The notes beneath the pieces were generated by a model. That model was not told where the DNA came from. It made no database searches and was given only the letters and a program-made list of their open reading frames with translations. Source: Actinomycetes bacterium (GTDB lineage Bacteria; Actinomycetota; Actinomycetes; Actinomycetales; Cellulomonadaceae). Taken from it: a stretch of 15,958 nt of DNA. Location: contig JAFAEH010000141.1 in assembly GCA_023424135.1 (NCBI GenBank), positions 1-15,958 on the forward strand, written 5' to 3'. Position numbers and translations under genes: made by a program. Shown piece after piece: positions 1-6,013 of the stretch; the stretch's first letter is position 1, and each line of letters opens with the position of its first letter.

Positions 1-650
1 CGGTGGGGGAGCGGATCTCGCTGGTCGACGAGCACGGCGAGCGCATCTCCGACGACCGCGCGCTGCTGGTCCTGCTCGACCTGGTCGCCGCCGAGCTGCG
101 CGGGGGCACGGTGGCACTGCCGGTCACCACCACCCGGGTCGCCGAGCAGGTGTGCCGCTTCCACGGCGTGCAGGTGCAGTGGACCTCCACCGCGCTGGAC
201 GCGCTCACCGCGGCCGTCGCGGGCCCCGACATGATCTTCGCGGCGGACGGGCGCGGCGGGTTCGTGGTGCCGGAGTTCAGCCCGGCCATCGACGGGCTGG
301 CCGCGTTCATGCGCCTGCTCGGGCTGGTCGCCCGCACCCGGCTCTCGCTCAGCCAGATCGACGCGAGGATCCCCGAGGTCAAGCTGCTGCGCCGGACGGT
401 GCCGACGCCGTGGGCGGCCAAGGGCGCGGTCATGCGCTCGGTCATCGAGGCCGCCGAGGCCGAGCCCGCGGGCTACCGCGTGGACACCACCGACGGGGTG
501 CGGGTGGCCCGCGACGACGGGAGCTGGGTGCTGGTGCTGCCCGCCGCCACCGAGCCCGTCACCGACCTGTGGGCCGAGGCGGCCGACATGGACGGCGCCC
601 AGGCGCTCCTGGAGCGCTGGGCGCGGGTGGTCGAGCAGGCCGCCGGCTGA
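1..650 (+). CDS. Mannose-1-phosphate guanylyltransferase/phosphomannomutase fusion, C-terminal part (5' partial)
   Basis: This is the 3' end of a gene that enters from the left edge; reading begins in phase at base 3 and the GTG there is not the true start. About 215 residues are present and match the last domains of the alpha-D-phosphohexomutase half of the large fused NDP-sugar enzymes of Streptomyces and Streptosporangiales. Visible marks (residue 1 = base 3) are PVTTTRVAEQ near 40-49, the sugar-loop segment FAADGRGGFVVPEF at 79-92, PTPWAAKG at 134-141, DTTDGVRV at 161-168 and LPAATEP at 179-185, the last standing where ordinary mutases have the phosphate-binding loop RPSGTEP. By family, the full protein is cytosolic and helps make GDP-mannose or a related nucleotide sugar; whether this degenerate mutase domain is catalytic is unknown. 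Streptomyces has the same gene upstream of the FHA/MerR/BFN block, whereas Micrococcales usually have gcvH there. Confidence 0.8.
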   Translation, partial: VGERISLVDEHGERISDDRALLVLLDLVAAELRGGTVALPVTTTRVAEQVCRFHGVQVQWTSTALDALTAAVAGPDMIFAADGRGGFVVPEFSPAIDGLAAFMRLLGLVARTRLSLSQIDARIPEVKLLRRTVPTPWAAKGAVMRSVIEAAEAEPAGYRVDTTDGVRVARDDGSWVLVLPAATEPVTDLWAEAADMDGAQALLERWARVVEQAAG

Positions 651-826
651 CCCGGCGTCCGGAGATGTCACGGAGAGTGAACGGCGCGAAAGTGGCAGAA
701 ACCACGCTTGCCAGATGCGCGCCGGCCGCCGCAAGATCGTAATGTAGAAACGCGCGGCGGCATGGACCACGGGGCGGAAGCGGCGGTAACTTTGTCTGCG
801 TCCAAACCACCGTCCAGCGCCCCGAG

Positions 827-855
827 TTGACCTTTGCCGCTGATCAGCGTATGTT
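827..855 (+). promoter_or_regulatory. Principal-sigma promoter of the FHA gene
   Basis: TTGACC (827-832) and TATGTT (850-855) are separated by exactly 17 bp, a near-consensus actinobacterial housekeeping promoter. The predicted transcript would start near 862 and have a leader of about 80 nt before the FHA start. The -10 box overlaps the left arm of an inverted repeat, TTGCG (854-858), GCATT, CGCAA (864-868), which could be an operator or could fold at the very 5' end of the RNA. The region 651-826 upstream holds no gene that I can support. Confidence 0.6.
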
Positions 856-942
856 GCGGCATTCGCAAACTTGAAGAAAGCGAAGCGAGGCGCGTCCTGA
901 GCACCGTCGCCGCGTCTTCGCGGTAGGAGGCCGAGCCGATCG

Positions 943-1455
943 ATGCCGAGCGTCTACTGCACGCAGTGCGGGCACGCCAACCCCGAGGATGCCCGTTTCT
1001 GTTCCCGCTGCGGGTCACCGCTGACCAGACACGAGGTCGCCGGGGACACCACTTCGACGATCTCCGTGGCGGGAATCGAGGCGTACGAGGCTGAGACAGG
1101 CGACATGCTCCTGCAGGAGCGGGCGCTGGTGGAGCAGCTCCCGCCCGGCACGGCGTTGCTCACGGTGACCAGGGGCCCCAACCAGGGCAGCCGCTTCCGG
1201 CTGGACAAGGACCTCACCACGACCGGGCGCCACCCGGAGAGCGACATCTTCCTCGACGACATCACCGTCTCGCGCCGCCACGTGGAGTTCTACCGCCACC
1301 GCGGCGGCCAGTTCTCCGTCCGCGACGTGGGCAGCCTCAACGGCACCTACGTCAACCGCGAGCGGATCGAGGAGGTTCCGCTGCACTCGGGCGACGAGGT
1401 GCAGATCGGCAAGTTCCGCCTGGTCTTCCTCATGCGAGGCAACCACAGCGCATGA
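943..1455 (+). CDS. GarA-like FHA-domain protein with N-terminal zinc ribbon
   Basis: The 170-aa protein starts with a zinc ribbon whose cysteines are C6/C9 and C20/C23. A short linker carries DTTST (residues 35-39), which corresponds to the ETTS phosphorylation motif of mycobacterial GarA and corynebacterial OdhI. An FHA domain follows at about 70-165, with the phosphothreonine-binding residues R96, S110, H113, N133 and G134 in place. GarA/OdhI proteins are switched by PknB/PknG-type kinases: unphosphorylated they bind and control 2-oxoglutarate dehydrogenase and glutamate enzymes, and phosphorylated they fold onto their own FHA domain. The same role is likely here but is inferred. The start is ATG 943, behind AGGAGG at 925-930 with a rather long 12-nt spacer. 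The stop overlaps the ftsR start in ATGA (1452-1455), indicating translational coupling. The gene order matches M. tuberculosis Rv1827-Rv1830. Confidence 0.88.
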   Translation: MPSVYCTQCGHANPEDARFCSRCGSPLTRHEVAGDTTSTISVAGIEAYEAETGDMLLQERALVEQLPPGTALLTVTRGPNQGSRFRLDKDLTTTGRHPESDIFLDDITVSRRHVEFYRHRGGQFSVRDVGSLNGTYVNRERIEEVPLHSGDEVQIGKFRLVFLMRGNHSA

Positions 1456-2105
1456 CTTCCCAGGCGGCCCGCTCGCACATGAGCATCGGGGAGGTGCTCG
1501 CCCTGCTGCAGGGCGAGTTTCCCGATGTGACGATCTCCAAGATCAGGTTCTTGGAGGGCGAAGGGCTCATCGAGCCCGAGCGCAGCCCCTCCGGCTATCG
1601 CAAGTTCACGCACCTGCACGTCGAGCAGCTCCGCTTCATCCTCACCGAGCAGCGCGACCACTATCTGCCGCTGCGGGTCATCAAGGACCGCATGGCCGAG
1701 AGCTTCGGCCGCCCCAGGGCCCTGCCCGACAAGCAGGAGGTCAGGCTCGACCGCGCGGAGCTGCTGGAGGCCGCCGGCATCGACGAGGAGACCCTCGCCG
1801 AGTGCGAGGACTACGGCCTGCTGGCCCCGGTGGCCCGCCGCTACGACGAGGAGGCGCTCAAGATCGCCCGCACCGTCGGCGCGCTGGCCCGCTTCGGCCT
1901 CGGCGCCCGGCACCTGCGCGCGGTCAAGGCCGCCGCCGAGCGCGAGTGCGGCCTGGTCGAGCAGGGCGTCGCGCCGGTGCTGAAACGCCGCGCCCCGGGC
2001 GCCATCGGCGAGGCCGAGGAGACCGCTCGGGAGCTGTCCAGCCTCCTGCTCGACCTGCACGCGTCGTTGGTCCGCACAGGGGTACGTTCGGTCCTGGGGC
2101 GCTGA
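1452..2105 (+). CDS. ftsR: MerR-family regulator FtsR
   Basis: A 217-aa MerR-family regulator with an N-terminal winged helix-turn-helix (about residues 10-80: MSIGEVLALLQGEFPDVTIS, then KIRFLEGEGLIEP and GYRKF). It has a second helical region after residue 100 rather than a cysteine-rich metal sensor. It corresponds to Rv1828 of M. tuberculosis and FtsR of Corynebacterium glutamicum, where it activates ftsZ and affects cell division; the Rv1828 protein also binds its own promoter. The start codon overlaps the FHA stop by 4 bp, so both are translated from one mRNA. An alternative start at residue 10 (ATG 1479) would keep the whole DNA-binding domain. Several arginines use AGG, unlike genes right of about 3.5 kb. 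Confidence 0.88.
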   Translation: MTSQAARSHMSIGEVLALLQGEFPDVTISKIRFLEGEGLIEPERSPSGYRKFTHLHVEQLRFILTEQRDHYLPLRVIKDRMAESFGRPRALPDKQEVRLDRAELLEAAGIDEETLAECEDYGLLAPVARRYDEEALKIARTVGALARFGLGARHLRAVKAAAERECGLVEQGVAPVLKRRAPGAIGEAEETARELSSLLLDLHASLVRTGVRSVLGR

Positions 2106-2110
2106 GGAGA

Positions 2111-2129
2111 CCCCGGCTGGTGCCCGGGG
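2111..2129 (+). terminator. Weak hairpin after ftsR
   Basis: CCCCGG (2111-2116) and CCGGGG (2124-2129) form a 6-bp stem with a 7-nt loop, starting 6 nt after the ftsR stop codon. No U-tract follows, so any termination would be partial or factor-assisted. Confidence 0.3.
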
Positions 2130-2235
2130 AGCAATCGGGGCCTTCCGGGTGTTACGTTGAAATGAAGTAGCCAGTCAGCAGAAGCGACGAACCAAGAGCT
2201 GTGCCGGGTCACCGGTCAGGAATACGGAGCAGCCC

Positions 2236-2706
2236 GTGTTGCAGATGGAGGTCGTGGGTGTAAGAGTTGAAATGCCCACAAATCAACCGATCGTCTTGCT
2301 CAAGGAGGCACACGGGGAGCGGTTCCTTCCTATCTGGATCGGGATGACCGAGGCGACGGCCATCGCCCTCGCCCAGGCGGAGGAGCCTCCGCCGCGGCCG
2401 CTCACCCATGACCTGTTCCGCGACGTGCTGAGCGCGCTGGGCGTCGGCCTGCGCGCGGTCAACATCGTCGCGCTGCGCGACGGCATCTTCTTCGCCGACC
2501 TGGTGTTCTCCAACGGCGTCGAGGTGAGCGCGCGGCCCTCCGACTCCATCGCGCTCGCCCTGCGCACCGGAGCGCGCATCTTCGCCAGCGAGGAGGTGGT
2601 CCAGGAGGCCGGCGTGGTCATCCCGGACGACCAGGAGGACGAGGTGGAGAAGTTCAGGGAGTTCCTTGACACGATCACTCCCGAGGACTTCGGCAGGGCG
2701 GGGTAG
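2236..2706 (+). CDS. Bifunctional nuclease family protein (BFN/DUF151)
   Basis: A 156-aa protein with the BFN (DUF151) fold across most of its length. Hallmarks are VGVRVEMPTNQPIVLLKE (7-24), LPIWIGMTEATAIALA (31-46), RPLTHDLF (54-61), VEVSARPSDSIALALRTG (95-112) and the C-terminal DEVEKFREFLD (135-145). The family is named for nuclease activity reported for plant and bacterial members; the physiological role of the actinobacterial one, always linked to the two MerR genes (Rv1829 in M. tuberculosis), is unclear. The chosen start is GTG 2236, behind GGAG at 2226-2229. ATG 2245 is the alternative and gives a more usual N-terminus. It lies 130 bp after ftsR, so it may have its own promoter. AGG codons occur near the C-terminus. 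Confidence 0.9.
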   Translation: MLQMEVVGVRVEMPTNQPIVLLKEAHGERFLPIWIGMTEATAIALAQAEEPPPRPLTHDLFRDVLSALGVGLRAVNIVALRDGIFFADLVFSNGVEVSARPSDSIALALRTGARIFASEEVVQEAGVVIPDDQEDEVEKFREFLDTITPEDFGRAG

Positions 2707-2750
2707 GTATTTCGGTGCATTTACGCTTCACGACGCGCCGAGCCGGATCG

Positions 2751-2779
2751 TTGACTGAGCATGGTGACGGTCCTACGGT
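2751..2779 (+). promoter_or_regulatory. Promoter of the second MerR gene
   Basis: TTGACT (2751-2756) and TACGGT (2774-2779) are spaced by 17 bp, a good principal-sigma promoter in the 147-bp gap after the BFN gene. Transcription would begin near 2786. The -10 segment TACGGTGCAAGTGAA (2774-2788) resembles TACGTTGAAATGAA (2153-2166) upstream of the BFN gene, so both may belong to one regulatory site. Confidence 0.55.
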
Positions 2780-2853
2780 GCAAGTGAAACCCGCGGTCGC
2801 CTTATATGAACCCCCAGATCAGGCCGTGGGATGAGAGAAAGCCGGAGGTCCGC

Positions 2854-3471
2854 GTGGCGGTCAGCAGCGGCGAGGGAAAGACGGCCGGCCAGGAAGATCC
2901 GGTGCGGCGCGAGGACGCGCGGCAGCGTGCCGGGGAGCAGGGTCTGCTCTTCGACGAGCGTCCGGCGGCGCTGCCGGACGACATCGGCTACCGCGGGCCC
3001 ACCGCCTGCGCGGCGGCCGGCATCACCTACAGGCAGCTCGACTACTGGGCACGCACGGGCCTGGTGGAGCCGACCATCCGGGCCGCGCACGGCTCGGGCT
3101 CCCAGCGGCTCTACAGCTTCCGCGACATCCTGGTGCTCAAGGTCGTCAAGCGGCTCCTCGACACCGGGGTGTCCCTGCAGCAGATCCGCTCGGCGGTGGG
3201 GCACCTGCGTGAGCGCGGCGTCGACGACCTGGCGCAGATCACCCTGATGTCCGACGGTGCGAGCGTGTACGAGTGTACGTCGGCCGACGAGGTCATCGAC
3301 CTGGTGCAGGGCGGTCAGGGAGTCTTCGGGATCGCCGTCGGTCGCGTGTGGCGCGAGGTCGAGGGCACCCTCGCGACGCTGCCGACCGAGCGGCTCGAGG
3401 ACGACGCCCCGGCCGCGGACGCACCGCAGGACGAGCTCGCGCTGCGTCGTCAGGCACGCACCGCCGGCTGA
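2854..3471 (+). CDS. Second MerR-family regulator of the FHA/FtsR/BFN block
   Basis: A 205-aa MerR-family protein. After a variable, charged N-terminus it has GEQGLLFDE (27-35) and YRGPTACAAAGITYRQLDYW (46-65), ARTGLVEP, SGSQRLYSFRDILVLKVVKR (81-100) and LLDTGVSLQQIR. A highly conserved tail follows: LAQITLMSDGASVYECTSAD (126-145), EVIDLVQGGQGVFGIAVGRV (146-165), then WREVEG. It is the equivalent of Rv1830 (McdR), reported to influence mycobacterial cell division. GTG 2854 is preferred because GGAGGT (2844-2849) lies 4 nt upstream. ATG 2806 is in frame but has no ribosome-binding site and would add 16 residues. Codon use is mixed: AGG appears at 3031 as in the left genes, whereas CGT becomes common as in the right genes. 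If the window joins two genomes, this conserved gene is the likeliest place. Confidence 0.85.
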   Translation: MAVSSGEGKTAGQEDPVRREDARQRAGEQGLLFDERPAALPDDIGYRGPTACAAAGITYRQLDYWARTGLVEPTIRAAHGSGSQRLYSFRDILVLKVVKRLLDTGVSLQQIRSAVGHLRERGVDDLAQITLMSDGASVYECTSADEVIDLVQGGQGVFGIAVGRVWREVEGTLATLPTERLEDDAPAADAPQDELALRRQARTAG

Positions 3472-3488
3472 GGCCGACCGACCGGCAC

Positions 3489-3514
3489 ACGCCCGTCCCC
3501 GTGGGGGCGGGCGT
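3489..3514. terminator. Bidirectional hairpin terminator between MerR and parA
   Basis: ACGCCCGTCCCC (3489-3500) and GGGGGCGGGCGT (3503-3514) form a 12-bp stem with one G-U pair and a very tight loop. A moderately T-rich stretch (TTCGTGCTTCTC) follows. It lies 17 bp past the MerR stop and between two convergent genes, so it probably ends transcription from the MerR side and possibly from both. Confidence 0.7.
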
Positions 3515-3616
3515 TCGTGCTTCTCGCCCACGTCCGGTCCGGCCGCGCGCTGCGCATGCGCCGTCCGTCCACGCCGGCGAGGCGGGCCGTGCGGGGGAGG
3601 GGGCTGCGTGGTGGCG

Positions 3617-4414
3617 TCAGCCGCGCGGCGCCCGCAGCGCGCGGTCCAGCAGCCGGTCGAACACGTCGGACAGCTCGGCGGCCGCCGAGCCGGGCCACAC
3701 GTGGACGGGCTGGGCGGCGCCCTGCGCCTGCTGCAGCGCCGCACGCTCGGGGACAGCGGGGGACAGCACGAGCGGCCCGTAGAGGGACTGCAGCTCCTGC
3801 AGGCGGTACGCCTGCTCGACGGAGCGGGCCCGGACGCGGTTCACCGCGATGCCCAGCGGCTGCAGGTTCGGTGCGGGACCGCGACGCAGCTCGTCGATCG
3901 TGCGCATCGCACGGCCGACGGCCATCACCGCGAACAGACCCGGTTCGGTGACGACGAGCGCGCGGTCGCACGCGGTCAGACCGGTGCGGGTGAGCCCACC
4001 GAGGGAGGGCGGGCAGTCGATGAGCACGACGTCGTAGTCGCCGACCCACGTCAGCGCGTCGCGCAACCGGTGCGCATCGGCGTCGTCGACGCGGTCGTGC
4101 AGCACCGAGCGTTCCGAGCCCACGAGGACGTCCAGGCCGTGCTCGGCCCAGGTCGAGGGCGCCGTGGCCGCCGCGACCGAATCCGCGGACGGGTCGTCGA
4201 GGACCGAGGCGACGTCGCCGGCCCCCCGGGCCGTCCCGAGCGCCATCGTCGAGTCGCCCTGGGGGTCGAGGTCGACGACGAGCGTGCGCAGACCGCGTTC
4301 GAGCGCGGACGACGCGAGCCCGAGCGTCACGGAGGTCTTGCCCACGCCACCCTTGAGGCTGCACACACCGAGCACCAGCACCGGGCAACCGTATCCGTGC
4401 CGGTGGCCAGGCAC
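3617..4414 (-). CDS. Orphan ParA-family ATPase
   Basis: A 265-aa ParA/MinD-type P-loop ATPase. It has the deviant Walker A KGGVGKT at 21-27 with the signature lysine K21, the switch I segment DLDPQGDST at 48-56 and Walker B VVLIDCPPS at 129-137. Such proteins dimerise on ATP and move cargo on the nucleoid or membrane. No ParB gene or recognisable parS site is in the window, and chromosomal parAB normally sits near the origin, so this is probably an orphan positioning ATPase of unknown cargo. Start GTG 4414 has GAGG about 5 nt upstream. A start at residue 12 (GTG) would still keep Walker A but lacks a ribosome-binding site. It is divergent from the MBL-fold gene across an 86-bp gap filled with phased inverted half-sites. 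It is one of the few minus-strand genes left of dif. Confidence 0.88.
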   Translation of the reverse strand: MPGHRHGYGCPVLVLGVCSLKGGVGKTSVTLGLASSALERGLRTLVVDLDPQGDSTMALGTARGAGDVASVLDDPSADSVAAATAPSTWAEHGLDVLVGSERSVLHDRVDDADAHRLRDALTWVGDYDVVLIDCPPSLGGLTRTGLTACDRALVVTEPGLFAVMAVGRAMRTIDELRRGPAPNLQPLGIAVNRVRARSVEQAYRLQELQSLYGPLVLSPAVPERAALQQAQGAAQPVHVWPGSAAAELSDVFDRLLDRALRAPRG

Positions 4415-4427
4415 GAAACCTCACCCC

Positions 4428-4481
4428 GACACGCCGGTCCCGGTGCGGTCCGGCGTGTCCAGGACGTCCCGGACACGCCGG
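4428..4481. promoter_or_regulatory. Array of three alternating GACACGCCGG half-sites between parA and the MBL gene
   Basis: GACACGCCGG occurs at 4428-4437 (plus), as its reverse complement CCGGCGTGTC at 4450-4459, and again at 4472-4481 (plus). The centres are 22 bp apart both times, about two helical turns. The right pair is a perfect 11-bp inverted repeat (4450-4460 with 4471-4481) around a 10-nt spacer that contains the palindrome GGACGTCC. The array starts 13 bp upstream of parA and ends 19 bp before the MBL-fold start, overlapping where both promoters must be. A regulator binding cooperatively is the simplest reading; the regulator is unknown. Confidence 0.6.
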
Positions 4482-4488
4482 GGTGGGC

Positions 4489-4494
4489 CACGAT
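4489..4494 (+). promoter_or_regulatory. -10 element for a probably leaderless MBL mRNA
   Basis: CACGAT ends 6 nt before ATG 4501, the distance at which transcription would begin at or next to the start codon. A G-run fills the spacer and there is no proper Shine-Dalgarno sequence. The same 6-nt arrangement recurs at other genes in the right part of the window. Confidence 0.4.
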
Positions 4495-4500
4495 GGGGGC

Positions 4501-5142
4501 ATGACACTCACGCTGACCCGTCACGGGCACGCCTGCGTCCGGATCGTCACCGCGCACGGCACGGTCACGATCGACCCGGGGACCTTCAGCGACGTCGGGG
4601 CGGCGCTGGCCGGCGCGGACGCCGTGCTCGTCACGCACGTGCACCCCGACCACGTCGACGTGCCCGCACTCGTGGCCGCCACGGTGCCCGTGCACGGGCC
4701 CGCGCAGGTCGTCGAGGCGCTGGTGGACGCCGGCGCCGACCGTTCGCGTCTGCACGCGGTTGCTGCCGGCGACGTGCTCACGCTCGCGGGTGCGCGGGTC
4801 GAGGTGCTGGGGGAGGTGCACGCCGAGATCCACCCCGACGTCCCCAGGCCGGCCAACGTCGCCTATCTCGTCGACGGCGTCGTGCTGCATCCCGGGGACT
4901 CGTTCACCAGACCGGCCGCGGGCACGGCCGTCGACGTGCTCCTCGAGCCCGTGAGTGCACCCTGGTTGCGGCTGGCCGACGCCGTCGAGCACGTGCGTGC
5001 TGTCGCACCGCGGCGCGTCGTGCCGATCCACGACGCGATCCTCAGCGACACGGGCCGTGCGCTCACGCTGCGCATCCTCGGTGGCCTCGTCGACGCGCAG
5101 GTGGTGCCGCTGGGTGCGGGGGAGAGCCTGACCGTCGGGTGA
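4501..5142 (+). CDS. MBL-fold metal-dependent hydrolase (UlaG-like)
   Basis: A 213-aa metallo-beta-lactamase-fold protein of the short UlaG/YhfI-like type. The metal motif THVHPDHVD is at 45-53 (H46, H48, D50, H51), with further likely ligands in VVLHPGDS and VVPIHDAI near the C-terminal half. The substrate cannot be read from the sequence; family members hydrolyse lactones, phosphodiesters or other small molecules in the cytosol. ATG 4501 is chosen because MTLTLTRHGHACVRI is the usual N-terminus and a -10 box lies 6 nt upstream. An in-frame ATG at 4483 would overlap that promoter. It is divergent from parA and may share its operator array. Confidence 0.8.
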   Translation: MTLTLTRHGHACVRIVTAHGTVTIDPGTFSDVGAALAGADAVLVTHVHPDHVDVPALVAATVPVHGPAQVVEALVDAGADRSRLHAVAAGDVLTLAGARVEVLGEVHAEIHPDVPRPANVAYLVDGVVLHPGDSFTRPAAGTAVDVLLEPVSAPWLRLADAVEHVRAVAPRRVVPIHDAILSDTGRALTLRILGGLVDAQVVPLGAGESLTVG

Positions 5143-5172
5143 CCACGACGTGCCGGTGCGCACGCGCGCCGC

Positions 5173-5178
5173 TAGCGT
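5173..5178 (+). promoter_or_regulatory. Possible -10 element of the small acidic gene
   Basis: TAGCGT fits TANNNT and would give a leader of about 17 nt containing AGGAG (5190-5194). I see no convincing -35 sequence. Confidence 0.3.
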
Positions 5179-5201
5179 GGTCGCGTCGGAAGGAGCCCGA
5201 G

Positions 5202-5408
5202 ATGTCCGAGTCGTTCGACGCCGACCAGGTGCCGGAGCTGGAGTACGACGAGACCGTGCCGCCGCGTCCCGAGGAGGAGGTCGCGGACGTCGCCCGCACC
5301 ATCCCGGACCCTGCCGGGCACGGGGGAGAGCCCGACCGCATCGACGTCCTCGTCGCCGACTCGCGCGGTTCCGACGACGACGGCCCCACGGCGCGCGAGG
5401 TCGGTTGA
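5202..5408 (+). CDS. Small acidic hypothetical protein (68 aa)
   Basis: A 68-residue open frame starting at ATG 5202, with a good ribosome-binding site (GGAAGGAG ending at 5194, 7 nt before the start). The product has 20 acidic and 5 arginine residues, no membrane segment, no signal peptide and no cysteines. It is rich in proline and is probably disordered. Acidic stretches lie at PELEYDE, PEEEVAD and GSDDDG. I do not recognise a family. It sits between the MBL-fold gene (59 bp upstream) and the GNAT gene (46 bp downstream), all in the same direction. The ribosome-binding site and high-GC codon pattern make it a credible real gene. Confidence 0.6.
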   Translation: MSESFDADQVPELEYDETVPPRPEEEVADVARTIPDPAGHGGEPDRIDVLVADSRGSDDDGPTAREVG

Positions 5409-5442
5409 CCCGCCGGTCGGCCGAGCGGACGCGCCGATGAGG

Positions 5443-5448
5443 CATGCT
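5443..5448 (+). promoter_or_regulatory. -10 element for a probably leaderless GNAT mRNA
   Basis: CATGCT lies 6 nt before GTG 5455, with no ribosome-binding site between. This is the same geometry as at the MBL, aldo/keto reductase and lnt genes, and it is the reason for choosing GTG 5455 over ATG 5437. Confidence 0.35.
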
Positions 5449-5454
5449 GGTCGC

Positions 5455-5961
5455 GTGCTGATCAGACGTGCGGTCGAGGACGACTGGACCACCGTGCGCG
5501 ACGTGCGCCTGCGCGCGCTGCGCGAGTCGCCCGACGCGTTCGGCGCGTCGTTGTCGCGCGAGGAGCGCTTCGCGGAGTCGCACTGGCGCATGCGGGTGCG
5601 GACGAGCCCGACGTGGCTGGCTCTCGACGACGACGGCGTACCGCGGGGTCTCGTCACGCTCGTCCAGGAGCCGGGGTCGCCGGAGCACGACAGGCACGTG
5701 GTGTCGCTGTGGGTCGCGCCCGAGCGTCGCCGTGAGGGCATCGGCTGGGAGCTGCTGGACACGGTGGTGCGCGCCGGCGCCCACGAGGCTGCCCGGACCG
5801 TCTCGCTGTGGGTCGTCGAGGACAACGCGTCGGCCGTCGACCTGTACGTGCGCGCCGGCTTCACGCGCACCGGCGAGCGCCAGGCGCTGCCGCGCGACCC
5901 GACGCGCACCGAGGAGCGCTACGAGCGCGCGACCGATCCGGGCGGCCTGGTCGGCAGCTGA
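5455..5961 (+). CDS. GNAT-family N-acetyltransferase
   Basis: A 168-aa single-domain GNAT protein starting MLIRRAVEDDW. Acetyl-CoA-binding motif A is visible as VVSLWVAPERRREGIGWELL, with the pyrophosphate loop RREGIG. Motif B is ASAVDLYVRAGFTRTGER. It would transfer an acetyl group from acetyl-CoA to an amine, most likely a small molecule or a protein N-terminus; the acceptor is unknown. The GTG at 5455 is preferred because the earlier in-frame ATG (5437) lies in the promoter and adds six unusual residues. The gene ends 16 bp before a stem-loop and 52 bp before the dif site. Confidence 0.85.
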   Translation: MLIRRAVEDDWTTVRDVRLRALRESPDAFGASLSREERFAESHWRMRVRTSPTWLALDDDGVPRGLVTLVQEPGSPEHDRHVVSLWVAPERRREGIGWELLDTVVRAGAHEAARTVSLWVVEDNASAVDLYVRAGFTRTGERQALPRDPTRTEERYERATDPGGLVGS

Positions 5962-5977
5962 CGCCGGCCCGGGGAGT

Positions 5978-6006
5978 GGTCGGAGCACCCAGTGGACGCT
6001 CCGATC
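5978..6006 (+). terminator. Stem-loop after the GNAT gene, next to dif
   Basis: GGTCGGAGC (5978-5986) pairs with GCTCCGATC (5998-6006) over 9 positions, one of them G-U, around an 11-nt loop. It lies 16 bp past the GNAT stop and ends 7 bp before the dif core. There is no U-tract. It may stop transcription from running into dif. Confidence 0.45.
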
Positions 6007-6013
6007 CGCCGCC

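Noticed and set aside
3..650. GTG at base 3 as a true start
   Set aside because: The homologous enzyme continues hundreds of residues upstream; the codon is only the first in-frame GTG at the edge.
736..752. Second dif-like sequence (CGTAATGTAG)
   Set aside because: Only part of the XerC-side core matches and there is no XerD arm.
4428..4481. parS centromere beside parA
   Set aside because: The repeated motif GACACGCCGG bears no resemblance to the actinobacterial parS consensus (TGTTTCACGTGAAACA), so it is reported as an unknown regulatory array.
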